Part shown: positions 7,420 to 14,590 of the stretch, piece by piece
Numbering within the stretch: position 1 is the first letter of the stretch
How the letters are laid out: each line of letters begins with the position of its first letter
Assembly: GCA_002724975.1 (NCBI GenBank)
Contig: PBQF01000004.1
Coordinates: forward strand, 10,443 to 54,080
Reading direction: 5' to 3'
Length of the DNA stretch: 43,638 nt
From: Parcubacteria group bacterium
Lineage (GTDB): Bacteria; Patescibacteriota; Minisyncoccia; Phycocordibacterales; GCA-002724975
Made by a program: the position numbers and the translations under genes
The notes under the pieces: model-generated
The model's database searches: none
What the model saw: the letters and a program-made list of their open reading frames with translations, nothing else
What the model was told of the DNA's origin: nothing

Positions 7420-7425
7420 TATACT
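7420..7425 (+). promoter_or_regulatory. -10 element, leaderless start of actin-like gene
   Basis: TATACT is followed by six bases and the ATG at 7432. Confidence 0.5.
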
Positions 7426-7431
7426 TAGGGT

Positions 7432-8655
7432 ATGCTTTTTCCTTTTGTTAAGAGTGAGAATAAAAAAAGAGGCAAAACTGTTTTGATTCTGGATATTGGC
7501 AGTGGTAGTGTTGCAGGCTCTTTTGTTGAATTAGCCCAGAATAAGAATCCGAAAGTTATGTATGTTAAAAGGGTTCCAATGAAGTTCGTTAGAGAACTTT
7601 CTGGTAATCGTTTTAAAAAAGGGATGTTTACTGCTCTGGGCGTGGTTCTAGATGATTTAAGTAAAAAAGGTTTGTCTTCTCTTGGTAGTGATGCCTCAAA
7701 AAAGAGAATTAAAAAAGTTTATTGTTCTTTGGCTTCTCCCTGGTTTGTCTCACAAACTAAGACTGTGAAAATCAAAAAAGAAGAACCTTTTGTTATAACA
7801 AGCAAATTTATTTCAGATTTTCTTAACAGAGAAGAGGGAGATTTTGAAAACTCAAATTTGTCCAAATATGGTTCAGGAAGAAAACAGGAATCGGAAGTTA
7901 TTGAAAGAAAACTTATAGACATGAAATTAAACGGCTATAAGGTGGGGAATCCTCTGGGTAAGAAAGCTAAAGAGGCTGAACTGACCTTGTTTTTAAGTAT
8001 GTCTCAAACGAGTATCCTAGACGAGATTGAAGATGTTATTACCAAATATTTTTATACCGAAGATTTAACCTTCCATTCCTTTACCCTTGTTTCATTTTCT
8101 GCAATTAGGGATATGTATGACAGAGTTACGGACTTTCTTCTTTTGGATATTGCAGGAGAAGTAACTGACATTTCATTGGTGAAGCAAGGAAATGTTCTGA
8201 AGACAATGTCATTTCCTGTTGGTAAGAATACTCTGCTTCGCTTTTTAGCAGAGGAACTAAGGACTTCTTCAGAGGAAGCATTGTCGTCTCTTCGGCTTTT
8301 CTACACCGAGTCACTTTTTGGTGGCAAAATTGATAAATTAAGAAAATCCATTACTAAAGTTGGCGGAACATGGCTTAGAGAATTTAGAAATGCTTTAACA
8401 ACTTTGTCAACTGGGGACAGTGTTCCATCAACGATTTTCTTCACAGCAGACGAGGATTTGTCTAATTTTTATAATAGACTCATGAAATCTGAAGAGTTTT
8501 CCCAGTCTATAATGACAGATGGACTATTTGTTGTGAGTTTTGTCAACTGCTCTAGTCTCGATTCTTATGTATTATTTAGGACGAAGGAGGAGAAAGATAC
8601 CTTTATAGCCATCGAGGCAATCTTCTTTAACAGGGTGTTTGAATTAGAAAGGTAA
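7432..8655 (+). CDS. Actin-like ATPase of the FtsA/PilM group
   Basis: A 407-residue protein with actin/Hsp70-type phosphate motifs: VLILDIGSGSVAGSFVEL near residues 17-34 (phosphate 1) and FLLLDIAGEVTDISLV with D239 (phosphate 2). The segment between them would hold an SHS2-like subdomain as in FtsA and PilM. The sequence is divergent, with no FtsA C-terminal amphipathic helix evident. It is followed 26 bases later by a bitopic baseplate-J-like protein. PilM works with membrane proteins PilN/PilO, so the pair may form a membrane-linked scaffold for pili, secretion or the envelope. That role is an inference. Confidence 0.7.
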   Translation: MLFPFVKSENKKRGKTVLILDIGSGSVAGSFVELAQNKNPKVMYVKRVPMKFVRELSGNRFKKGMFTALGVVLDDLSKKGLSSLGSDASKKRIKKVYCSLASPWFVSQTKTVKIKKEEPFVITSKFISDFLNREEGDFENSNLSKYGSGRKQESEVIERKLIDMKLNGYKVGNPLGKKAKEAELTLFLSMSQTSILDEIEDVITKYFYTEDLTFHSFTLVSFSAIRDMYDRVTDFLLLDIAGEVTDISLVKQGNVLKTMSFPVGKNTLLRFLAEELRTSSEEALSSLRLFYTESLFGGKIDKLRKSITKVGGTWLREFRNALTTLSTGDSVPSTIFFTADEDLSNFYNRLMKSEEFSQSIMTDGLFVVSFVNCSSLDSYVLFRTKEEKDTFIAIEAIFFNRVFELER

Positions 8656-8681
8656 GTCATATATTATTTCATAACAAATTT

Positions 8682-9971
8682 ATGTCAGATAATTCATTTC
8701 AAGATATAGTTTCGGGTTCGGGCCGATCAATTAGAAGAATACCTGTTTCCAAAAAACCGAAGGTAGATAATTCATTTGGAGGTCAGTCGCCAGTCGGACG
8801 AAGCGGAGGTTCCGGCGGCGGATACTCTGACAGGAAATCTCCACGGTTTGGTATTTGGATTGTTGCCATTATTTCCATAATTATTTTCCTTTTTGTTTTT
8901 CCTCTTTTGTTTTCTGGAGCCAAAATTGAAGTGACACCAAAACAAGAAGCCGTGTTGATTGACGGCACCTTTACTGCATTTAAGGAAGCACAGTCTGGGG
9001 AACTAAGTTTTGAAGTTATGAGTATAACTCGCTCCCTTTCGGACGAAGTTCCAGCAACAGGCGAGGAGTTTGTGGAAGAAAAAGCTTCAGGAAAAATTGT
9101 TGTCTACAATAATTACTCAACTGCAAGCCAGAAGCTTATTAAAAATACCAGGTTTGAAACACCAGATGGTTTGATTTACAGGATTAAAGATGCTGTCGTA
9201 GTTCCTGGTAGAAGCACGGTTGATGGTGAAACTGTGCCAGGAAGTCTTGAGGTGACGGTTTACGCCGACAAGTCAGGAGATACATATAATGTCGACATGT
9301 TGGATTTCACTATTCCGGGACTTAAAGGTGATCCACGATATAGTAAGTTTTATGCCCGAAGCCAGACGGCAATAGCTGGTGGCGCTTCAGGAACTATTAG
9401 AAAAGCCTCAAATGATGATGTAGTAAGTGCCAGCGACAGGCTTGGTTCTAAATTAAGTGCGGAAATTTTAGAAGAGGCTTTGTCAGTTAAGCCAGAAGGA
9501 TTCCTTCTTCTTAATAATTCTTATGTTATAAGAAGTGATTCAAAAACTTCAAATGGAACAGGTGATAATGTTTTGGTGACGGAAGAGGCGACATTCTATG
9601 GATTAATTTTTGACGAAAAGGAATTTGCACAATTTGTGGCAGAAAATACTATTGCCTCTTATAAAGGAGCAAACGTGGAGCTTTTTGGATTGGATAATCT
9701 TAATTTAACTATTGTTGATTCAAGTTCTATTAATCTAGAAATTGCTGAAAGCGTTAATTTTAAAATTTCAGGGGACACAAAAGTTGTTTGGACTTTTGAC
9801 GAGGAAGCCCTAATAAGTGATTTGGGCGGGGAGTCTAGGAGGAAAGCGACTTCAATCCTTTCTTCATATTCTGATAGTATCGAGACTGCTAAAGTTATTA
9901 TCCGGCCATTTTGGGGGCGTTCCATTACCGATAAAGAGGACAAAATCAAGCTTAAGAAGATAATTAAATAA
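8682..9971 (+). CDS. Bitopic membrane protein, baseplate J-like
   Basis: A 429-residue protein. Residues 1-56 are a polar, Gly/Ser-rich cytoplasmic tail with basic patches, a membrane helix lies at about 57-78, and the rest is extracytoplasmic. The segment near residues 130-230 (SGKIVVYNNYSTASQKLI, RFETPDGLIYR, VPGSLEVTVYADKSGDTYN, FTIPGLKGDP) matches proteins called baseplate J-like in CPR genomes. No other phage-tail genes are present, so contractile injection is not supported here. Its fixed partner is the actin-like ATPase upstream. A cell-envelope role is likely but unproven. Confidence 0.65.
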   Translation: MSDNSFQDIVSGSGRSIRRIPVSKKPKVDNSFGGQSPVGRSGGSGGGYSDRKSPRFGIWIVAIISIIIFLFVFPLLFSGAKIEVTPKQEAVLIDGTFTAFKEAQSGELSFEVMSITRSLSDEVPATGEEFVEEKASGKIVVYNNYSTASQKLIKNTRFETPDGLIYRIKDAVVVPGRSTVDGETVPGSLEVTVYADKSGDTYNVDMLDFTIPGLKGDPRYSKFYARSQTAIAGGASGTIRKASNDDVVSASDRLGSKLSAEILEEALSVKPEGFLLLNNSYVIRSDSKTSNGTGDNVLVTEEATFYGLIFDEKEFAQFVAENTIASYKGANVELFGLDNLNLTIVDSSSINLEIAESVNFKISGDTKVVWTFDEEALISDLGGESRRKATSILSSYSDSIETAKVIIRPFWGRSITDKEDKIKLKKIIK

Positions 9972-9974
9972 TAT

Positions 9975-10004
9975 TTAAACGGCTTCAAGTGCTGAGCCGT
10001 TTAA
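9975..10004. terminator. Hairpin after baseplate J-like gene
   Basis: TTAAACGGCT and AGCCGTTTAA form a perfect 10-bp stem with a 10-base loop, four bases past the stop codon. No T tract follows, so termination may be weak or the stem may protect the mRNA end. Confidence 0.5.
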
Positions 10005-10023
10005 GAAGGCTTACCACGGCCAT

Positions 10024-10040
10024 TTTTCCACTGTGGAAAA
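10024..10040. repeat. Palindrome upstream of the ribosomal promoter
   Basis: TTTTCCA and TGGAAAA flank CTG about 15 bp upstream of the -35 of the infA promoter. It is a possible operator or part of an end signal. Confidence 0.35.
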
Positions 10041-10053
10041 CCTTAAAAAAGGG

Positions 10054-10082
10054 TTGACTTTAGCTCTATACGAGTCTAATAT
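10054..10082 (+). promoter_or_regulatory. Strong sigma70-type promoter of the infA ribosomal operon
   Basis: The -35 TTGACT (10054-10059), a 17-base spacer and the -10 TAATAT (10077-10082) are close to consensus. The predicted start is near 10089, giving a leader of about 28 bases before infA. It is one of few promoters here with both a good -35 and a real leader. Confidence 0.75.
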
Positions 10083-10116
10083 AGCTCGTACATGCCTATT
10101 TTAGGGCTAATATTTA

Positions 10117-10335
10117 ATGGTTGAGAAGGAGAATAGAGATAAAAATGAAGTGGGGACAGTGACGGAAGCGCTCCCCAACATCCTTTTTCGCGTCTTGTTT
10201 GAAGACGGAAGAGAGGAGCTTGCCTATCTTGGTGGGAAAATGAGAGTTCATAGGATTAGAATTCTTGTTGGAGACAAGGTTGAAATCAAGCTTGATCCTT
10301 ATGGCGGAAAAGGTCGAATCATTCGAAGACTCTAG
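10117..10335 (+). CDS. infA: Translation initiation factor IF-1
   Basis: IF-1 is a 72-residue OB-fold protein that occupies the ribosomal A site during initiation. The pattern GTVTEALPNILFRV, GREELAYLGGKMR, VGDKVEIKLDPYGGKGRIIRR covers the whole fold, and length is canonical. It heads the alpha-type ribosomal operon. In most bacteria secY, adk and map lie just before it; here a baseplate-J-like gene does, and infA has its own strong promoter. Confidence 0.95.
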   Translation: MVEKENRDKNEVGTVTEALPNILFRVLFEDGREELAYLGGKMRVHRIRILVGDKVEIKLDPYGGKGRIIRRL

Positions 10336-10350
10336 ACCCTTCTATATATT

Positions 10351-10464
10351 ATGAAGGTTAAGGCGTCTGTAAAAAGAATATGCAAATCTTGCAAGACTGT
10401 TCGAAGGAAGGGTCGTTTGCATGTTATTTGTGTCAATCCGCGCCATAAACAAAGACAAGGATAA
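10351..10464 (+). CDS. rpmJ: 50S ribosomal protein L36 (bL36)
   Basis: A 37-residue basic protein beginning MKVKASVKRICKSCK. The zinc ligands C11, C14, C27 and H32 are all present, so it is the zinc-binding form. Its stop shares one base with the rpsM start (TAATG), indicating coupled translation. Its place between infA and rpsM is the standard order. Confidence 0.95.
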   Translation: MKVKASVKRICKSCKTVRRKGRLHVICVNPRHKQRQG

Positions 10465-10844
10465 TGAGAATTTCAGGTATTACAATTCCAGATGATAAAA
10501 GAATTGAGATAGGACTAACAGCTGTTCATGGAGTTGGTAGGTCCTTGGCACATAAAATTTTAGATGACGCAGGAATTGATTATGGAAAGAAGGGAAAAGA
10601 AATTACAGCCAAGGAAGAAAACAAAATCAGGGAAGTTATGGGGCCGGTTAAAATCGAAGGAGATTTAAAAAGAGAAAAAGCAGGAAATATTAAAAGGTTG
10701 AAAGATGTCCAAAGTTATCGTGGTGCAAGACATTCCAGAGGTTTACCTGCTAGGGGACAAAGAACAAAAAGTAATTCCAGGACTGTCAGGGGCAATGTTG
10801 TAAAGACTGTGGGTTCTGGAAGGGTAAAAGTAGATAAAAAATAA
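10464..10844 (+). CDS. rpsM: 30S ribosomal protein S13 (uS13)
   Basis: S13 sits in the head of the small subunit and contacts tRNA and the large subunit. Family patterns are clear: RISGITIPDDKRIEIGLTAVHGVG at the start, the helix-hairpin-helix region, and the basic tail SYRGARHSRGLPARGQRTKSN. At 126 residues it is full length. An AAGG sits just before the ATG. Second cistron after rpmJ in the operon. Confidence 0.96.
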   Translation: MRISGITIPDDKRIEIGLTAVHGVGRSLAHKILDDAGIDYGKKGKEITAKEENKIREVMGPVKIEGDLKREKAGNIKRLKDVQSYRGARHSRGLPARGQRTKSNSRTVRGNVVKTVGSGRVKVDKK

Positions 10845-10845
10845 T

Positions 10846-11280
10846 ATGGGAAAGAAACGAGTTATTAAAAAAATGGGGGGAGAGAGTTCAAAAGAAGCAA
10901 GGGGAGCGTCTCTTTCGAAGTTGTCCAGAAAAAAGCTTGATTCAGGAATACTTCACGTTCGAGCTTCATATAATAATACTCGTGCTATTTTAACTGACAA
11001 AAAAGGAGATGTTGTTGCTTGGTCTTCAAGCGGAGCACTTGGTTTTAAGGGCGCTAAGAAAGGAACACCTTATGCAGCGGCACAGGTTGGAGAGTTGATA
11101 GGGGAAAAAGCCAAACTGATGGGGGTCAAAGATGTTGATGTCGTTATTAAGGGAGTGGGTGCTGGAAGGGAATCGTCAGTTAGGGCATTTTCAGCCAAAG
11201 GCATAGATTTAAATTCGATTAGTGATAAGACCCCAATTCCACATGGCGGTCCAACACCTAAAAAACCTAGAAGAGCATAA
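10846..11280 (+). CDS. rpsK: 30S ribosomal protein S11 (uS11)
   Basis: S11 lies on the platform near the mRNA exit. It is recognisable from GILHVRASYNNTRAILTD, the GAKKGTPYAAAQVGE segment and the C-terminal PIPHGGPTPKKPRRA. Its N-terminal extension of about 30 residues is basic and a little longer than in E. coli. The gene starts one base after rpsM. Confidence 0.96.
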   Translation: MGKKRVIKKMGGESSKEARGASLSKLSRKKLDSGILHVRASYNNTRAILTDKKGDVVAWSSSGALGFKGAKKGTPYAAAQVGELIGEKAKLMGVKDVDVVIKGVGAGRESSVRAFSAKGIDLNSISDKTPIPHGGPTPKKPRRA

Positions 11281-11282
11281 TC

Positions 11283-11906
11283 ATGAAAATAGGACCAAAA
11301 TACAAAATAGCTAGACGACTTGGCGCAGATATTTTTGAAAAGACTCAGACGCAAAAATATATGTTGTCTGAAGCCAAAAAGTCTAGGACGACAACAAGAG
11401 GCAAGAGGAGAAAAATCTTTTCTGATTATGGCAAGCAACTTTTGGAAAAGCAAAAAGTTAGATTTACATATGGTATTTCAGAGAAACAGTTTAAAAATGT
11501 TGTTAAAGAATCAGTTTCCCAACAAAATAAGGAGGCGACTGAAGCTCTTTATGAAAACCTTGAATCTCGACTTGATAATGTAGTTTACAGATTGGGGCTT
11601 TCTCCAACCCGAAGAATGGCCAGACAAATGGTTTCCCATGGACACATTATTGTTAATGGAAGAAAGCTGACGATTCCTTCATACAAGGTCAAAGAAAAAG
11701 ATCAAATTGCAATCAGGGAGGGAAGTAAGAATAAAGGAATGTTTGCAGGCTTGGAAGATAAAATAAAAAAAGATGGCGGAAGAGTTCCTTCCTGGATTAA
11801 GTTTGACCTTCCAAAAAAGGAAGCTGTCATCCAAGGTCGACCAGCGCTTAAGAAAGGAGAGACGCTTCTTGATTTGAATACAGTCATAGAGTTTTATAGT
11901 AAATAA
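11283..11906 (+). CDS. rpsD: 30S ribosomal protein S4 (uS4)
   Basis: S4 nucleates small-subunit assembly and binds 16S rRNA. The S4 domain is at about 95-155 (LESRLDNVVYRLGLSPTRRMARQMVSHGHIIVN), after an N-terminal helical region. The N-terminal cysteine cluster of zinc-type S4 is absent, so it is the C-minus form. Length 207 is normal. In many bacteria S4 represses this operon by binding its own mRNA leader; whether the short leader here allows that is unclear. Confidence 0.96.
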   Translation: MKIGPKYKIARRLGADIFEKTQTQKYMLSEAKKSRTTTRGKRRKIFSDYGKQLLEKQKVRFTYGISEKQFKNVVKESVSQQNKEATEALYENLESRLDNVVYRLGLSPTRRMARQMVSHGHIIVNGRKLTIPSYKVKEKDQIAIREGSKNKGMFAGLEDKIKKDGGRVPSWIKFDLPKKEAVIQGRPALKKGETLLDLNTVIEFYSK

Positions 11907-11944
11907 TTTTATAAGTAAAAATTGTAATTAATTAAATTATTAAC

Positions 11945-12916
11945 ATGCCCGACTTAAACATAATTTTGCCGTCAAAACCAAAAATAGTATCCGAAAACAA
12001 ATTTCAGGCTACTTATGAAATTGACGGACTTTACCCAGGATATGGTCACACACTTGGGAATTCGTTAAGAAGGATTATTTATTCATCACTTCCCGGAGCG
12101 GCTATTACTTCGGTTAAGATTGATGGAGTTGACCACGAATTTTCCACAATCAGTGGAATAAAAGAAGATGTGATTGCGATTCTTCTAAACTTAAAAAAGG
12201 TTAGATTTGAGGTTTTAACAGAGGAACCGCAGACAGTTAGCCTGAAAGCAAAAGGTATTAAAAAAGTTACTGCCAAGGACATTACAGTTCCTGGGCAGGT
12301 CAAGGTTCTTAATCCAGATCAACATATTGCCGATATTACCGACAAGAATGCAACTCTAGAAATAGACATGATTGTTGAAAAAGGCCTTGGTTACGTCCCA
12401 AAGGAAGCCTTGCAAAAAGAGAAAGTTGAAATTGGCACAATTGCGCTTGACGCAACTTTCACTCCGGTGCGAAGAGCAAATTATGAAGTTGAAAACATGA
12501 GAGTTGGCGAAAGGACGGACTTTAACCGATTAAGAGTTTTTATTGAGACAGATGGAACTATTAGTCCACATGATGTGTTAGAGAAATCAATTTCTATTCT
12601 CATCACCCAACTAAAGGCTGTTGTTGGATTCAAAGAAGAAGAACCAGAAGTGAAGGAGGAAGACATGGAAAGTGTTATTGAAGAAAATAAAGAAGAGGGA
12701 GATAAGGAAACGGAAAAGGAATTCTTGAAAACCAGAATTGAAACGTTAAATCTTTCAGCCAGAACTGAAAATGCCTTATCAAAGGCAAATATCAGAACAG
12801 TTGGAGGTTTGGCTCGAAAGAAGACCGAGGACTTGCTTGAACTTGCAGGATTGGGAGACAAAGGAGTTCAGGAGGTTAAGAGGGCACTAGGTAACTTTGG
12901 AATTGTCTTGGAGTAA
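11945..12916 (+). CDS. rpoA: RNA polymerase alpha subunit
   Basis: The N-terminal domain (residues about 1-230) dimerises and assembles RNA polymerase; PGYGHTLGNSLRRIIYSSLPG is diagnostic. A very acidic linker (about 232-260, EEEPEVKEED and on) leads to the C-terminal domain with helix-hairpin-helix motifs (LNLSARTENALSKANIRTVGGL) that contacts DNA and activators. Length 323 is standard. A weak TAAATT six bases before the ATG may give it an extra leaderless start. Confidence 0.97.
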   Translation: MPDLNIILPSKPKIVSENKFQATYEIDGLYPGYGHTLGNSLRRIIYSSLPGAAITSVKIDGVDHEFSTISGIKEDVIAILLNLKKVRFEVLTEEPQTVSLKAKGIKKVTAKDITVPGQVKVLNPDQHIADITDKNATLEIDMIVEKGLGYVPKEALQKEKVEIGTIALDATFTPVRRANYEVENMRVGERTDFNRLRVFIETDGTISPHDVLEKSISILITQLKAVVGFKEEEPEVKEEDMESVIEENKEEGDKETEKEFLKTRIETLNLSARTENALSKANIRTVGGLARKKTEDLLELAGLGDKGVQEVKRALGNFGIVLE

Positions 12917-12917
12917 T

Positions 12918-13262
12918 ATGAAGCATCAAAAGGTCGGACGAAAATTTGGCAGGAAAACTAATCAAAGAGAGGCACTCATGCGCTCTTTGGCTCTTTCTCT
13001 TATTAACGAGGGGAAAATAAAGACAAGTCTTGCTAAAGCCAAAGAACTCCGTCCTTATGTGGAGAAAATTGTCACTAAGGCAAAAATCAATTCTGTTACT
13101 TCTAGAAGAGCGGTTAAATCCAAACTTGGTGCTGACAACAAGAATTTGTTTGATAAAGTTGCGCCAACTTACAAAGACAGAAGCGGAGGTTATACAAGAA
13201 TTACCAAGCTTGGCAATAGGGCAAGTGACGGAAGCCAGACGGCTTTAATAGAATTCGTATAA
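12918..13262 (+). CDS. rplQ: 50S ribosomal protein L17 (bL17)
   Basis: It is found near the peptide exit of the large subunit. The start at 12918 (MKHQKVGRKFGR) is preferred over an ATG inside rpoA because L17 proteins begin this way and it follows the rpoA stop directly. Family segments RKTNQREALMRSLALSLI and TTLAKAKELRP-like (KTSLAKAKELRPYVEKIV) are clear. 114 residues. Confidence 0.95.
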   Translation: MKHQKVGRKFGRKTNQREALMRSLALSLINEGKIKTSLAKAKELRPYVEKIVTKAKINSVTSRRAVKSKLGADNKNLFDKVAPTYKDRSGGYTRITKLGNRASDGSQTALIEFV

Positions 13263-13263
13263 T

Positions 13264-13608
13264 ATGGAGTACAAAATTGATGCAAAAGGAAAGAAATTGG
13301 GAAGATTAGCGAGTGAAATCGCCACTCTTTTGATGGGTAAAAATTCCCTTGATTTTGAGAAGCATAAAGTAGCCGATGTAAAAGTTGTTGTTTCTGGCGC
13401 TTCAGGACTTGATATATCTGCTAAAAAAATGGAAGACAAGAGATATAAAAGTTTTTCTGGTTACCCGAGCGGATTGAAAGTAAAATCTGCAAAAGAGATT
13501 GTAAAAGTCCATGGTTACGGTGAGCTTATCAGAAATGCGGTTAAAGGAATGCTCCCAGGTAATAAGTTGAGAAGCAGGCTTTTAAAAAATATAGAGATAA
13601 CTGAATAA
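13264..13608 (+). CDS. rplM: 50S ribosomal protein L13 (uL13)
   Basis: An early assembly protein of the large subunit. Features are the start YKIDAKGKKLGRLASEIATLL, then the YKSFSGYPSGLK loop and the conserved AVKGMLPGNKLRSRLLKNI. At 114 residues it is shorter than the usual 140 or so, missing part of the N-terminal and C-terminal ends. It follows rplQ by one base, so the L13-S9 pair is fused to the alpha operon. Confidence 0.95.
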   Translation: MEYKIDAKGKKLGRLASEIATLLMGKNSLDFEKHKVADVKVVVSGASGLDISAKKMEDKRYKSFSGYPSGLKVKSAKEIVKVHGYGELIRNAVKGMLPGNKLRSRLLKNIEITE

Positions 13609-13609
13609 T

Positions 13610-14023
13610 ATGGCTGAAACAAAAACAAAAAAGAAAAGTAAGTATTTTGAGGCAGTTGGGAGAAGAAAAAATTCTATTGCCAGAGTTCGTCTGACACCAG
13701 CATCATCCAATAGCTATACCGTTAATAATAAGAAGTTTAATGAGTACTTTCCGACTGATGAATTACAGCACATACTTGCCGAAGCTTTGGAAAAAAGTGG
13801 TGGAAAGAAATTTAATATTAATGCTTTGATTACGGGTGGAGGTGTTCATGCTCAAGCGGAAGCTATGCGACTTGGAATTTCAAGAGCATTGGTTTCATTT
13901 GACAGTGAGTTAAGAGGAGAATTAAAAAGGTCTGGATATTTAAAAAGGGATCCGCGAATAAAAGAAAGGAAAAAATTTGGTCTGAAAAAAGCAAGAAAAT
14001 CTCCTCAATGGTCAAAACGTTAG
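13610..14023 (+). CDS. rpsI: 30S ribosomal protein S9 (uS9)
   Basis: The S9 C-terminal tail reaches the P-site tRNA. Here it ends KKARKSPQWSKR, keeping the terminal KR. The start KYFEAVGRRKNSIARVRL and the GGGVHAQAEAMRLGISRAL segment are diagnostic. 137 residues. It pairs with rplM as in almost all bacteria. Confidence 0.96.
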   Translation: MAETKTKKKSKYFEAVGRRKNSIARVRLTPASSNSYTVNNKKFNEYFPTDELQHILAEALEKSGGKKFNINALITGGGVHAQAEAMRLGISRALVSFDSELRGELKRSGYLKRDPRIKERKKFGLKKARKSPQWSKR

Positions 14024-14047
14024 TTTTGTTTTACCGATTTTTTAACT

Positions 14048-14578
14048 ATGTCTAAGAAATCAGAAAAAAAATTTGACGAGTCTAAGAATTCGGAATACAA
14101 TGCCGACGAAGAAATTGTTGTCGAGGAATTTTCAAATAATGAAGTCTTGAAAAAGCTTCGCGACAAGTTGAAAAAAAGTACCTCTGAAAAACAAGAATAT
14201 TTAAACGGCTGGCAAAGAACCAAAGCTGATTTCATTAATTACAAAAAGGAGGAAGATAACCGAAAGAAAGAAATACTGAAGTTTGCTAAAGAGGATTTTA
14301 TTGAGGGCATTTTGCCTGTTTTAGATAGTTTTAATATGGCCAGGGGAAGTGTCTCTTGGAAGAGTGGATTGGGGCAGATTTACAAGCAATTCGTATCCAT
14401 TTTGGAGAAAGATGGCTTAGAAGAGGTTAATCCTTTAGATAAAGATTTTAACCCGAATTTTCATGAGGTAATTGAAATGACAGAAGGAGAAGAAGGTAAG
14501 GTTGTGGAAGTAGTAGCTAAGGGGTATTTATTGAATGGAAAAATTATAAGACCTGCTAGAGTTAAGGTGGGAAAATAA
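14048..14578 (+). CDS. grpE: GrpE nucleotide exchange factor
   Basis: GrpE releases ADP from DnaK. This 176-residue protein has an acidic start, a long coiled coil (about 30-75, KLRDKLKKSTSEKQEYLNGWQRTKADFINY) and a C-terminal beta domain with the family pattern FNPNFHEVIEM and GYLLNGKIIRPARVKVGK. It starts 25 bases after rpsI. No CIRCE inverted repeat lies upstream, so HrcA control is not evident and chaperone expression may follow the ribosomal transcript. Confidence 0.93.
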   Translation: MSKKSEKKFDESKNSEYNADEEIVVEEFSNNEVLKKLRDKLKKSTSEKQEYLNGWQRTKADFINYKKEEDNRKKEILKFAKEDFIEGILPVLDSFNMARGSVSWKSGLGQIYKQFVSILEKDGLEEVNPLDKDFNPNFHEVIEMTEGEEGKVVEVVAKGYLLNGKIIRPARVKVGK

Positions 14579-14590
14579 TGAAAGAAATAT

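Noticed and set aside
12481..12861. 126-codon minus-strand ORF inside rpoA
   Set aside because: Serine- and phenylalanine-rich product typical of the antisense of an acidic, lysine-rich coding region.
14024..14047. CIRCE/HrcA control site before grpE
   Set aside because: The gap is only 24 bases and contains no TTAGCACTC/GAGTGCTAA-type repeat.
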